Assembly (NCBI GenBank): GCA_017311185.1
Contig: JAESUZ010002686.1
Location: 248,001-312,000 of the forward strand
DNA: 64,000 bases
Direction: 5' to 3'
Source of the DNA: Proteles cristata cristata
Taxonomy: Eukaryota; Chordata; Mammalia; Carnivora; Hyaenidae
Made by a program: the position numbers and the translations under genes. Positions within the stretch are counted from its first letter, which is position 1; the number at the start of each line of letters is the position of its first letter. This document shows, piece by piece, positions 12,981 through 24,764 of the stretch. Below the pieces are notes generated by a model that did not search any database, was not told the origin of the DNA, and saw nothing but the letters and a program-made list of their open reading frames with translations.

Positions 12981-13268
12981 TATTTTAAATATGTTCCTAT
13001 AGATCTGCAGGAGAATTATTCATACTATTAACCACACATTGTTGCTGCTTTTTTTTCTATTTCAATAAAGTTGTGACTGCACAAAACTCTAGTGTATGAA
13101 ATGCATTAAGGTTGTGGTGATTATTATAAAGTTATTGGAGAAAAAAATAAAAAGATGAGAATTACTGGAATCCACCAGCATTATATACTGAGTATATATA
13201 TAATATTTATAACATTTTCTTTTCATTTTTGGGGGGTGGCAGCAAATGAGTTGGAAATTGTGCAGTTC

Positions 13269-13492
13269 GTGGAGCTCCTGGGTGGCTCAGTCAGTGAAGT
13301 GTCCAACTTCAGCCCAGGTCATGATTTCATGGTTCATGAGTTCGAGCCCCATGTCGGGCTCTCTGCTGACAGCTAGCTCAGAGCCTGGAGCCTGCTTCAG
13401 ATTCTGTGTCTCCCTCTCTCTGCCCCTCCCCTCCTCCCTCCCTCCCTCCTCCCTTCCCTTCCTTTCTCTCTCTCAAATATAAATAAACATTT
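13269..13492 (+). repeat. CanSINE
   Basis: The first bases are altered (GGAGCTCCTGGGTGGCTCAG), then a well-kept body with GTTCGAGCCCCATGTCGGGC, a CCTCC-rich 3' zone and an AAATAAACATTTT tail. Confidence 0.93.
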
Positions 13493-14536
13493 TAAGATTT
13501 TAAGAAAAGAAAGCACTAAATGAAATATGGTTAATCTCTCTATCAGTCTCATAACAAATATGGACTTAAGCACAACTGATACAGAATCATGATATCTAGT
13601 AATAATGATGTTTGTGAGATAAGTATTTTATAAAAGGGAACTTTGATAAACTTTAGTCCAGATGTTATAGTCCAGATGGTAAAGTTGGATAAATTATTTT
13701 ACAGAAAATTAATGCTCATTAGTGTAAGTAGATATTTAGCTAGAAGTTTCTAGCATGTTAATTTTAGAGAATTTTAATAACTGCTAAACTGATATCTTAA
13801 AGAATTATTTTACTGTCGTCTCTGTAGAATTTATAAAGTGTATACATGTAATAGTTTTATTAGCATATAAGTGTCACTTTAAATTACAACACTGATCCTC
13901 ACATGATTTCCCAATACCTAAGGAAATAGGAGGTTTTTAAAAGATTTGTTAAAGCACAAATTATCCCTGGTGGCATGATACATTTGTGCCTGCACCTTAA
14001 CTTCCTCTCATCATCTTGTAAAGTGTCCAGAGGAAAGCAGAGCAGTCTCAGAGCAGAAGTTGCTTCCTTTACAATGAGTTTAAAATCAACCTTTACTTTC
14101 TCAAGTGCTGCAAATAGTCACTATAATTAATGTGGTTGTTAATCAAGAACATAAAAAGAAAGTTTAAAGGTGATATTGCAGATTACAATTCCTTTTGTTA
14201 AAAAAGAAATATTAAATTCAACGCTGTTCACTCCTTTGATTCCAGCGATAAATATGGTCAGCTAGGAAGATGAAAGTCGTTTTCATCTTGGATGAACTCG
14301 GTTGGTAGCTGGCTGGGGTGCCCTTAGGAATCCTTGCTCTTCAGGACGGGCAAGCAGACTTTGCCATTAGCCCTCCCCCTCTGCTGACACCCTTCTCTGT
14401 TGACCTGGCATGCACCCTCTTGACTCTGACTCTCCCATCTCAGGAATGGTGAGAAAGGAAGAGGCAAACTAAATGGGTAGCATCAGGGTGGGGTTAAAAA
14501 CTTGGGGATAATAAGTCTCTTGTGTCTCTGAGTTTT

Positions 14537-14751
14537 TTTTTTTTTTAATGTTTATTTCTAGGAGAGAGAGAGAGAGAGAGAGACAGCGTGAGCAGGGGAG
14601 GGTCAGAGAGAGGGAGTCACAGACTGAAACAGGCTCCAGGCTCTGAGCTGGCAGTCAGCACAGAGCCCGACACGGGCTCGAACCCACGAACCGCGAGATC
14701 ATGACCTAAGCGAAAGTCGGACGCTTAACCGACTAGCCACCAGGCGCCCCA
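14537..14751 (-). repeat. Young-type CanSINE
   Basis: Antisense copy with the TTTCTAGGAGAGAG and GAGCTGGCAGTCAGCAC variants shared by the least-diverged copies here. The 16-bp target-site duplication TGTGTCTCTGAGTTTT lies at 14521-14536 and 14752-14767. Confidence 0.95.
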
Positions 14752-15408
14752 TGTGTCTCTGAGTTTTTGAGGGCAAGCAAGAAAGCAGCCTTTTTCTAAG
14801 TTCTTGCTAAGACAATGAAGGTTATCCATTCATTTATTTAATGGACGCAGATATGTTGTTCTCCCACGACTTACCCAATGCACTAGTAGATCATTGTTCA
14901 TTGGTTATAGCTGGGGATATGGAAAGCAACACAATTAGAATAGCCCTGATAAATGATTTGTAGCTCAGTTGCCTTCTATTTGATCCTGTATGAAATGCAT
15001 GAGAAAAGTTCACACAGGTAATACATGAGAATACTTCTACCATGTGGATCCACTTTTGCTGCAAAATATTACCCACTCATTCCCCATCTTTTCTGGTTTG
15101 TGAGTTAGTTTTCTATACCGGGTTTTTGTAAAAAGTCATTTGTGGGCTAGTGACAGGTGCTACATTTCTCATTAAAGGGGTGATGATTGAGGGGGTGAGC
15201 TTCTAACATTTGATACAGAAATGTGTCCTTTATGGCATATTTACTATGGCAGACATTACACACCCAGCATTTATGAGTTATACAACAGACCTCCCTCCGG
15301 CTACATCTCACTGGATGAATGAATGCCTGCAGCCATGATTAAACTTGTTTTCTCTTTGTGGAAATTAGCCCCTCACCCAACCATTGTTTACTTTCCATTG
15401 TTTACTAT

Positions 15409-15568
15409 TATATATAACATATATGTATATGTCTATATTATATATAACATATATGTATATGTCTATATTATATATAACATATGTATATGTGTATATATTA
15501 TATATACATATATGTATATGTGTATATATTATATATACATATGTATATGTATATATATTATATATGAT
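15409..15568. repeat. AT-rich minisatellite, ~30-bp unit
   Basis: About five copies of a unit built from TATATATAACATATATGTAT followed by ATGTCTATAT, drifting to ATACAT and GTGTAT variants in later copies. Being nearly self-complementary it makes open frames on both strands; those are not genes. It sits 500 bp before the PCDH15 exon at 16069. Confidence 0.93.
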
Positions 15569-16043
15569 TCTTATATCACACATTAATATTATATTATTAT
15601 TATGCATTATTAAACTGAGAGAATACTGTTGCTAGTTTTACCCTTAAAATGTTTTTTAAATGTTGTTTTAGTTTATGGCAATTTCTATTATTTCATAAGG
15701 TGTTTATATATTTGTGTCACTTTGGTGTAACTTGTAGTGGGTGTGAAGTCTTGGTAAACACAAACAGTTGAATTGTTTCATTGAAATTAGCAGAACACAA
15801 TACTTTAGAGCCTATTAAATCAAATAAAATGAATTACCAAGACATTGTAATTAAAAGAAATCGCAGCAAGTAAACATTATTAGGCCAGAAGCAGCATTAT
15901 CAGTGGCCTCTGTGGACCTCGGGATACCAGACGTGCCATTGGGAATGACTTTCTGATTGAAGCCATTTCCATTGTTTCAGACCAAAAAAAAAGTATAAGT
16001 ATTTACTCTAGTGCATTTTTTGTAGTAAATAGCCACCAATTAA

Positions 16044-16256
<213 letters not shown>

Positions 16257-16593
16257 TAAACTGTCACATGCAATTTACATTAGCTGAGTAAGTTCTCAGT
16301 GTTCCTGTTGTTTAAACAAAAGTCTGAAACTTGGAGATACATGAGTTTAATTAGCGAAACTAAATATGGATTAATTAGGAGCCTAATACTATGCAACTTT
16401 TATATTTTTACTACACAACAGGAAAAATTACTTACGATAATTTACACTGAATAAGATATTAAATCATTAGAATGTATGTTACCCAGTAGATATGATGCCT
16501 CTCATAGGTTTAGTTCAGGATAGCTCCAAAGATGGCAGAATGGAGTTTCTCGTGAATATAAATTTACCATTTTTTAGTAGAGGAAATAACGTA

Positions 16594-16850
16594 GGGGCGC
16601 CGGGGTGGCTCCGTCGCTTGAGTGTCCAACTTCGGCTCAGGTCATGATCTTGCAGTTTTTGGGTTCGAGCCCCATGTTAGGCTCTGTGCTGACAACTCAG
16701 AGCCTGGAGCCTGCTTCAGATTCTGTATCTTCCTCTCTCTCTGTCTCTCCCCTGCTCGGGCTCTGTCTCTCTGTCTCTCTCTCTGTCTCTCTCTCTGTCT
16801 CCCTCTCACTCGCTCGCTCTCTCTCAAAAATAAAGAAACATGAAAGAAAA
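16594..16850 (+). repeat. CanSINE
   Basis: Head GGGGCGCCGGGGTGGCTCCG, GGTTCGAGCCCCATGTTAGG inside, and a long TCTCTCTGTCTC run. It begins about 400 bp after the exon ending at 16196. A short flanking match (GAAATAA) may be the target duplication. Confidence 0.94.
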
Positions 16851-17984
16851 GGTTTAAAGAAGAAATAATGCAAAAACTTATTTTGCTGCTATATTATTTT
16901 AAAATTCAAAATCATAAATGTCAAAAACAAGGGTACTAATTTTAGCACTTCACTAAAAGTTAAAAAAAACAGATATGTCAGAAAAAATTGCAAATCTACT
17001 TACAAGTTTTAAAAAGCACAATATCTAAGATTAACATTGATAATTTTTCACTTTTCTCCTCTTGGTTATCATCAAATATGTTGAAAGATTTTGTAAATGG
17101 CCAGGGGTACATAAAGTTGTAATAGTTTTATTACTGAGAAACAAATAGATAAATATTGTATTACATAGGGAGAAAAATTTGGAAGCTAGAGCAGTTTAGA
17201 TGCTTAAGTACAGTTATTTTTGAAACTATTTTATTACAGTTATTTTTCTAAAAGTATTTTCAGACTATATTTTGAAAAACCATTAACATACACACAGAAA
17301 ACCTAAATTTTCCCGAGCAAATCCCACTCATGAAGAGTTTCCTTTATGTTCTTGTGCCATAACCATGATTAGAGCTCTTCATGCATATAGTTTTATGATG
17401 TTCTGCACAGCAGGTGTGAAAGAGGAAAAATTGACTGAGCAAACGCACATCTGAGTTATGCCTGTGAAATAGCTCTTTCATACACTGGCGCCTGATAGGA
17501 GTTACCACTTAGAGCTCAAAGTGGCCCACAAGTGGTCAGTCACATTCCGTCTAAACTACACGATGATATGCAAGTAGAAAGCAACTCCAAAGGAGTTTAT
17601 TTGTATCTTGTTTTACACTTTAGTCCCAAGAACTGTTGACTGATTCTGTTCACTTAGTTGGTATTTTCTGAGTCCTTGTACTGTGCATTGTTCTAGAAGT
17701 TAGATATATGCCAGTTCAAAAAACAATCAAACAAACAAAAACAAAGTTACTGCCTTAGCAATACAGAAAAACTGGTGTAAGATACAAATAATTGATTGAG
17801 ACAGTCAGTAGCTATTTAAGACAAAGTCATGGGATCAGGGGCACAACTTGTGGATTCCTAGGTAAGGTACATTCTGCCCATTCCGCTAGCAGGTCCCTAA
17901 AACTGGAGGGATGGAGAGGTCAGCATGGCCAGAAGGCTGGTCGGAGAGGAGATTGGAAACACAACCCAGGACTGGAATATGGGG

Positions 17985-18255
17985 GTTCTCCTAGACATGT
18001 TAAGAAAGGAAGTCTTTGTACTGCTTTGTTCAGAAGCATGACATAGTCCAGCATAAAAGGATTATGCTTGATGTTGTGCAGATCAGAGTGTCAGACAGAG
18101 AGCCCAACACATTACTTTCCAGGAGAGACTTGAAAGTGGACTGAACCACAGTGGTAGGCGGGGGCAGTGGTCACAAGGGAGTCAAAGACAGCCGAAAGAC
18201 TTTGCTGATGGATTCTACGTGGGGCATTGGAGAACCTCAAGAATGATCCTGAGGT
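17985..18255. repeat. Ancient repeat relic (family uncertain)
   Basis: Landmarks AGACTTTGCTGATGGATTCT, then ACGTGGGGCATTGGAGAA, and TGATCCTGAGGTTTGTTCC match the order seen in a common old mammalian repeat. No gene is visible. Confidence 0.45.
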
Positions 18256-18383
18256 TTGTTCCTAACAGGTCCCCCTCCCTCCCCGAGGCACTGTGGTAGC
18301 AGGAATCAAGAGTCCATCGTTAACTCTCAACTTTATAGAGATTTTATGGGGTGGGGGCTTGTTTAATATGGCAGTTGCAAATG

Positions 18384-18530
18384 CAGGGGGGAGGAGGAGA
18401 AGAAGGAGGGAGAAAAAGAGATGGAGATGGAGGTGAAAAGAGGAAGGGGAGGGAGGCGGAGGGAGGGAGAAAGACAGGGAGAGGGAAGGGGAGAAAGGGT
18501 GAGAGAGGGAAGGAGGGAGAGGGACTTTCA
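18384..18530. repeat. Purine-rich (GA/GGA) tract
   Basis: About 145 bp of almost pure purine on the + strand. Frames through it are low-complexity and not protein-coding. Such tracts can form triplex DNA. Confidence 0.9.
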
Positions 18531-19235
18531 CACTGCATTGATGCAAGTACGTGCTGTAGTAATCAATCTGCCTAGGAACGCACAACTGTCCTGTGGATCC
18601 AGAGGCAGGAGACAATGCACCTGGTGAAGGAGCACAAGTGCTTCCTGGAGGAGGAAGACTTCAAGTGGCCCTGTTAGGGTGGTTACATTTTCTCAGAGCA
18701 AAGCTTAAATGGGGCCGAGAGCCTCAGCAGAGGAAGCACAGGGAGCCAAAGCCCAGAGGGAGAAAGTTCTCCCCAAAAAGTGAGCAGGAGCTCAGGAGGT
18801 GACGGGAGTCATAAATCTTACCTGGTGGACACTTTCCAGAGCTGCTTTTAGCCTTGACTTCTGGAATCTTCTTCCCCAATTTAATCAGTGAGAGTGAGCT
18901 AACCCCTTCTTTTCAATTCACGCTTAGAGCAGCAAAAATGTTATTGGAAACAGCACAGAATTTGGGTCAGCCAGGCTCTGGCGTCTGATGCAGAGAACAC
19001 TTGCCAAACAGGGAAGCGGCCCAGGACTGGGAAGGAAGTTTTATACCACTGTCGGTGGAGTTGGGGTGTGGCAATAGACCTTCTACTATATGTGCAAGTT
19101 AATTTCTTACAATTCATGGGGAAAATGCACAGTGGTACATTTTCAATTTTAAAGAATTGTGTATTACAGGAAGAGAAAGAGGAAACATTATAGAATTGAC
19201 TAAATAAGATGAGATTTTAAAATATACTGGTAAAT

Positions 19236-19446
19236 TTGGGCACCTGGGTGGCTCAGATGATTGAGCGACTGACTTTGGCTCAGGTCATGATCTCACAGTC
19301 CATGAGTTTGAGCCTTGCATGGGTCTCTCTACTGGCAGCTCAGAGCCTAGAGCCTGCTTCAGATTCTGTGTGTGTCTCTCTGTCCCTCTCCCGCTCATGC
19401 TCTCCCTCTCTCTCAAAAATAAATAAACATTTACAAATAAATAAAT
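19236..19446 (+). repeat. CanSINE
   Basis: Full copy with a perfect 17-bp target-site duplication AAAATATACTGGTAAAT (19219-19235 and 19447-19463). Confidence 0.96.
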
Positions 19447-20049
19447 AAAATATACTGGTAAATGAATATACTTACTAGCTTAAGATATGGATAATAGACT
19501 AAGGGCTTTACTTAACATGCTAAGGAAAAGGCAACACATTAAGAACATTATTGAAATGATTTGTGCTTGGTAAAGGATAATAAAAGAAAGTTGTGTATAT
19601 ATGCTCTGAAGTGGCATACCTAATATGCTGAGAGTTCAAAGTTCACTGTTTTAGAAAATCTGTATTGTATTCCTGATATGTGGAAAATACGGGGGCAAAC
19701 AAAATAGACTGCCTTCTGCCCTTACAGAGTTAACATTCCAATTACTAGACTAAAAAAGGAAATAAATAGGCTTTATTTGGTTTTTGGCTCAAGAAATTTG
19801 AATGTTCATGTCATGTTGAAGTACTTCCTGGATTCTCTCAAAAGGACACAGAGCCAAAGTATTAATTTGAGAAGATCTACCACATTTACTTTAGTTTGAC
19901 GTCAATATCTCTGTCACAACTGGTTCTACCAAATTGATTTCCATTGGTCACAAGCAATTGATTATTTTAATTGCAGGGAGAGGGAAAAGAAAATCAATAG
20001 TAATTTCTCTCTTCAGTCTTTTATACAAGAATTAGCATCAGTTAAAAGT

Positions 20050-20815
20050 ATCACCTTTAGTTTATACCCAGAAGAACTGAAAGCAGGGGGGCGAACAGGC
20101 TCCTTATTGTTCCTAACATTATTATTCACAATAGTTAAGAGGTGAGGACAATCTCTGTACCCATTAGCAGGCAAATGGATGGGCATAATGAGGTCAAACA
20201 TACAGTGGAATTTTATTCAGTCTTACAAAACAAGGAAGTGTTGACATTTGCTACATTGTGGATAAATCCTGAAGATAATATGCTAAGTGAAATCTTCAAG
20301 AAACAGATAGGCAAAAGTATAATTGATTCCACTTCTCTGAGGTTCCTACAAGAGTCACATTCGTACGGGCAGTGGAAAGAGGGTGGGGGGGGGCGAGGTA
20401 ATTAGTGTTCAGTGGTTGCAGAGCTTCAATTTGGACAATCTTTATTTCTAATTTTTAAAAAATAAATATTTAAATATTTTATTTATTTCTGAGAGAGAAA
20501 GACAGCAGGCGAGGGTCAGAGAGAGAGGGAGACAGAATCTGAAACAGGCTCCAGGCTCCGAGCTGTCAGCACAGAGCCTGACACAGGTATCGAACCCACG
20601 AACCGTGAGATTATGACCTGAGCAAAAGTCGGATGCTTTTGACTGAGCCACCCAGGCGCCCCCCAGAGTTTCAATTTGGGAAGAAGAAAAGTGCTACCCA
20701 GGAATGGTGATGGTGGCACAATAATGGACATATGTTTAAGGTAACTGATTTGGACACTGAAAAATTGTTAAAATGGTGAATTTAATGACGGGTATTTTAG
20801 CACTGTAAAAGAAAA
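20050..20815 (+). mobile_element. Old L1 (L1M-type) 3' end, split by a SINE
   Basis: Sense relic: CCAGAAGAACTGAAAGCAGG, then a TATTATTCACAATAGTTAAG stretch, the TGGGCATAATGAGG zone, then, past the SINE, GTTAAAATGGTGAATTTAAT and a GGGTATTTTAGCACTGTAAA end. This is the order of an old LINE-1 ORF2 end and 3' UTR. It is interrupted at 20435-20663 by an antisense CanSINE. Confidence 0.8.
20435..20663 (-). repeat. CanSINE inserted in old L1
   Basis: Ends GAGCCACCCAGGCGCCCC. Target-site duplication CAGAGCTTCAATTTGG (20419-20434) and CAGAGTTTCAATTTGG (20664-20679), one mismatch, both being L1 sequence. Confidence 0.94.
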
Positions 20816-21602
20816 CTCCCAAAGGAAAGGGAGCATGTCCAATGTTGGCAGAATATGAAAAGTGTTCCATTCAAACCATTATTTGTCCATGGTATCCATC
20901 CCTCCTAAATTGATTACATGTGAATCTTACAGCCAGATTCAGGACCAAAGATTTGTGTTAGTCCCCTTGTTTGTATTGATTATGTATCTTGGGGTTTTAA
21001 CATTTTATTCTCTAGCATGCCATCATTGCTTTCCTTCCCGGCTGCGGCTGTGTGCAAGGGATGCCTCCTGTTTCCAGCACCTTCCCTACTGAAAAAGCCC
21101 TGTTTGGGGGCAGGGCCATTCGTTGAATTGCACTAACTGAACTGTTCTCTAGTAATGAAAAATGATGACACATTTGCTTACATCAGACTAACAGACCACT
21201 GGGACAGAGATACTATAATGATTAAAGAAAAAAAAAAAAAACGGTTAGCTAAAAGCAAATATTTTGCAACATATATTTTTAAGTAAAAAAAACAGTGTCC
21301 AGAATATAGAAAAAAAGTGTTCAAAAGCAACTCTTCAGCCAGTAAAAGCAAGGTTGAAAAAAAATGCATGAGTATTTGTCATATTACTCATAATATCCTG
21401 TGTGAGGTGAGTAAGATAAAGCTGGACTTTTGAACAATAACTTTTCTGTTCCTGTTTGTACTTTCAGAAATATTAATTTATGATTCCTCCTTATTAATTA
21501 CAATAACTGTCATCTGTTCTTTATTATTTTTCTGAGAACTGTGGAAAAAGTCTTTATGTATTTTAGGCTGTAGAATTTATTTCAGTAAATAGAAGCAAAC
21601 AT

Positions 21603-21826
21603 GGGGCACCTGGGTGGCTCAGCTGGTTTAGCATCGGACTTCAGCTCTGGTCACAACCTTGTGGTTTGGTAGTTCAAGCCCTGCGTGGGGCTCTGTGCTG
21701 ACAGCTAATAGCCTGGAGCCTGCTTCAGATTCTGTGTCTCCCTCTCTCTCTCTCTCTGCCCCTCCCCTGTTCATGCTTGCTATCTCTCTCCCTCTCTCTC
21801 AAAAATAATAAAACATTAAAAAAATT
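21603..21826 (+). repeat. CanSINE
   Basis: Full copy with GGGGCACCTGGGTGGCTCAG head, long CT zone and AAAAATAATAAAACATT tail. Confidence 0.94.
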
Positions 21827-23114
21827 AAACAAATAAATGCAAACAAACAATACAAAGAGATAAAACTCCTACTTATAAAAGAGATGCAGTTATTTTCTTT
21901 ATTGTATTGTTGGGAGAAATGGCAATTGGTCAGGTCGAGTAAATTTCCAAGAAGCATTCATCCCACAGCCGGTAAAGTCGCAATTCAGTTGGATTTACCT
22001 TTTCCCAGGACTTCCCTTGTCCCCTGCGCACCACATGCTTCCCCTGGTAAGTGAGCAGTGGAATGTGGCAGAAATACAATGTTGGCCAAAATAACAGAGC
22101 ATAGTAAGTTTCTATGGAAAATCAGGAGGCAATTAACAAGACAACTAATTGCTTACACATTGAGATGGCCTCTGTGAGTTACTAGTCTCTCCATGAAAGT
22201 AAGAAATCAGCTCTCATTTTAGAAACACCTCTCAATGTATTCACTAATTTTTCCAGTTTACTGCATGTGTTTTTAACGCCAACCAAGAGCCTGATTCAGT
22301 GCAAATAAAAGGAGAGGTTAAATATGACCCCAAAAAGTCTCTGTATTATGCGAATATTTTCCAGAAGTTCGTGCTGTAAGGATTAGTCCTTTTCTCTACG
22401 AACTGAAGATCAGAAAAACTCAGTGTCAGAAAAATTGAATTAAAATGTTGACTTGACATCTACTGAGTGTTAAGAAGACTGTGAACATTGCATCTTTGAG
22501 TTATTAAACCAGATTTAAGAAAATTATGGACTAAAAGAAAATACTATTTTGAAACAGCATCAAAAGAGAAACAGGTGTCTGTCAAATCCCTAATTCTTTA
22601 TTGCATGTTTCTAGAACTCAACTTTGCAACTAAAAACCTAAACTTTAATTGTCCTTCAAACCTCTTCAAATTCTCTAACCTTCTAGGATATTTCCTGATA
22701 ATCATTCAGTAGAAAACACGTACTTCAAGTGGTGAGATGTAAAATGGTATTTTGGTTGGCAGAGAAAGCAGGCAAGAACATGCAGCAGAGTGATGCTGTT
22801 TGGGGAACAGAGGCCAAGGGCACATCTGGAGTATGCAGATTTCATCAGCGGCCAAGCGTGCAGAAGTGTGCAAGTTTAGCAGTGCAGAGGCGATAGTATG
22901 TGCTTGGCGTCAGGCCAGTGCTTCTGAGGGCTCCTGGTGCCCAGCCCTGTGTCTGCTAACCCGGGTCTGACGATAAACAAGTGTAGCGCATGAGTGAGGG
23001 TTCAGTGTGAGTTCCCAAGGCAGCGTCTGTCACCCGGGCAGGAGTCGTGCCTGGTTCACGCCCAGAGTGGTACAAATAGCCATCCTGTGCCTCATGTTTC
23101 CAGGATGCTAGTTA

Positions 23115-23290
23115 CTCTAAACATGTCTCAGGGGTTAACTCAGTCATTCTCTCAGAAGCTCCATGGGATTCTTTATTATCCTCAATTTATGGAAGAGGAC
23201 ATGCAGGCCTAGGAGTGATCTGTAACCTGCCCAGGGCAAACAGCTAGTCAGGAGTGAGGCCAGGACTCACAGCCGGGCCATGCCACACAT
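23115..23290 (-). repeat. MIR-like relic
   Basis: Complement of a MIR: a TTATTATCCTCAATTTATGG start, GAAGAGGACATGCAGGC, then ACCTGCCCAGGGCAAACAGC and TAGTCAGGAGTGAGGCCAGG. Clear landmark order. Confidence 0.7.
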
Positions 23291-23440
23291 GCTCTCCTGC
23301 CTCCCAAATGGACCAGCACTGGGCTGGGAGTCCAGTCACTTGGATTCAGTCCCAGAAATTAAGTCTCTGTGGGGCCTTACACACATGTTTTCGGCCATTC
23401 TCTTCCCTTATGCAAATGTTGCTGTAGAACTAGGTGCATT

Positions 23441-23491
<51 letters not shown>
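23441..23491. repeat. (TTTA)n microsatellite, SINE tail
   Basis: About 12 TTTA units, the expanded A-rich tail (AAAT) of the antisense SINE that follows. Confidence 0.95.
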
Positions 23492-23679
23492 TAGGAGAGA
23501 GAGAGAAAGACAGCAGGGGAGGGTCAGAGAGAGAGGGAGATACAGACTCTGAAATAGGCTCCAGGCTCTGAGCTGGCAGTCAGCACAGAGCCCAACACGG
23601 GGCTCGAACCCACGAACCGTGAGACCATGACCTAAGCAAAAGTCGGACGCTTAACCGACTAAGCCACCCAGGCGCCCTT
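23444..23679 (-). repeat. CanSINE
   Basis: Antisense copy with a perfect 16-bp target-site duplication AACTAGGTGCATTTTA (23428-23443 and 23680-23695). It carries the GAGCTGGCAGTCAGCAC variant of the young group. Confidence 0.96.
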
Positions 23680-23713
23680 AACTAGGTGCATTTTAAAGTC
23701 TTTAACCGATTCT

Positions 23714-23930
23714 GGGGCGCCTGGGTGGCTCAGTCATTTAAGCATCCAACTTCAGGTCAGGTCATGATCTCACAGTTTGTGAGACTAAGCCCCCCTGTCA
23801 GGCTCTGTGCTGACAGCTCAGAGCCTGGAACCTGCTTCAGGTTCTGTGTCTCCTCTATGACCCCTCCCCCACTCATATTCTCTCTCTCTCTCTCTCTCAA
23901 AAATAAATAAACATTAAAAAAAATAAACTT
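23714..23930 (+). repeat. CanSINE, inverted pair with the preceding copy
   Basis: Sense copy starting GGGGCGCCTGGGTGGCTCAG only 34 bp after the antisense copy. Flanks TTTAACCGATTCT and TTTAACCACTTCT are a diverged duplication. The two elements can pair in RNA. Confidence 0.95.
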
Positions 23931-24668
23931 TTTAACCACTTCTAATAGTTGTGTTACTTACCTTAGAAAAATACCAGCCTTGGCACAAATGGCAGGTACC
24001 CTGAGAGAACTACATTTTAAAGGTCAAATAGTTGGATTCCTTAACTCTGAAATCCACAACAGCACCTGTCCCACGATGTTTGTGGTTTATGTCCCTTGAC
24101 GCTAGTGGATCACCTTATGACAATTCTCTCCCTGCTCGCTCTGTACAATGGAGATGTAAACCAATAGTCTAAATGGAGGAAGGTCTCAGAAAGTACTGAT
24201 TGTGATTCCCCCTTTGCTGACTCCGGGAAACACAGCTCTAGGCAGACCCTTCTCAGTGCTTCAAGACTGGGGCATTAAGAGATTGTACTTTCCTTCATGG
24301 TTTCCTTCAGGATCAGTGTGCGTCTGACCTGAATAGTTTGTACCTGAAACAAAATATAAGCACATAGGTGCCTGGTGGTCCATTGCCATCTCTGCTGTGA
24401 CCCTATAACTGAATTACTATGTATCTTACTTAGAACTCAGACACAACATATTGTACTTAGGTATCCATGTGCCTGTTTTCCCTACTGTAACTCAAATGTC
24501 ATGCTTCCTCACAAATTTAATGACACTATAGATACAGTGTGCTTACCGCCTCAAATTGTGCTTGTCTAAAATTTTATTTATTTTTTACATCTAGCCGTGT
24601 CTTTTAGCCTACTTAACCAAGGCATTCCATGAAATATGTGAACAAAATATCAATTTTCAGTTAAGTGG

Positions 24669-24764
24669 ACATAATCTTTCAGTTATACTTTCATGGTTAA
24701 TCACTGAGATTAATCACTCACATAATCTTTCAGTTACACTTTCTTGGTTAATCACTGACATTAA
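24669..24764. repeat. 51-bp tandem duplication
   Basis: A 45-bp block beginning ACATAATCTTTCAGTTA occurs at 24669-24713 and again at 24720-24764 with three mismatches, separated by a 6-bp spacer (period 51). It is not part of any repeat family I recognise. Confidence 0.9.

Noticed and set aside
15323..15635. Overlapping ORFs on both strands rich in Tyr and Ile
   Set aside because: They are translations of the AT minisatellite; self-complementary repeats make open frames on both strands.
16605..16868. Many ORFs with SAQVMISQFV- or SEPGACFRFC-like stretches
   Set aside because: They are the three frames of CanSINE copies; the same peptide pattern recurs at every SINE in the window.
18262..18802. 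ORFs rich in Arg/Gly/Glu or Ser/Pro/Leu
   Set aside because: They run through the purine tract at 18384-18530 and are low complexity.
24362..24385. Short GGTGCCTGGTGG match to a SINE head
   Set aside because: Only about 12 bases match and nothing of the body or tail follows; chance.
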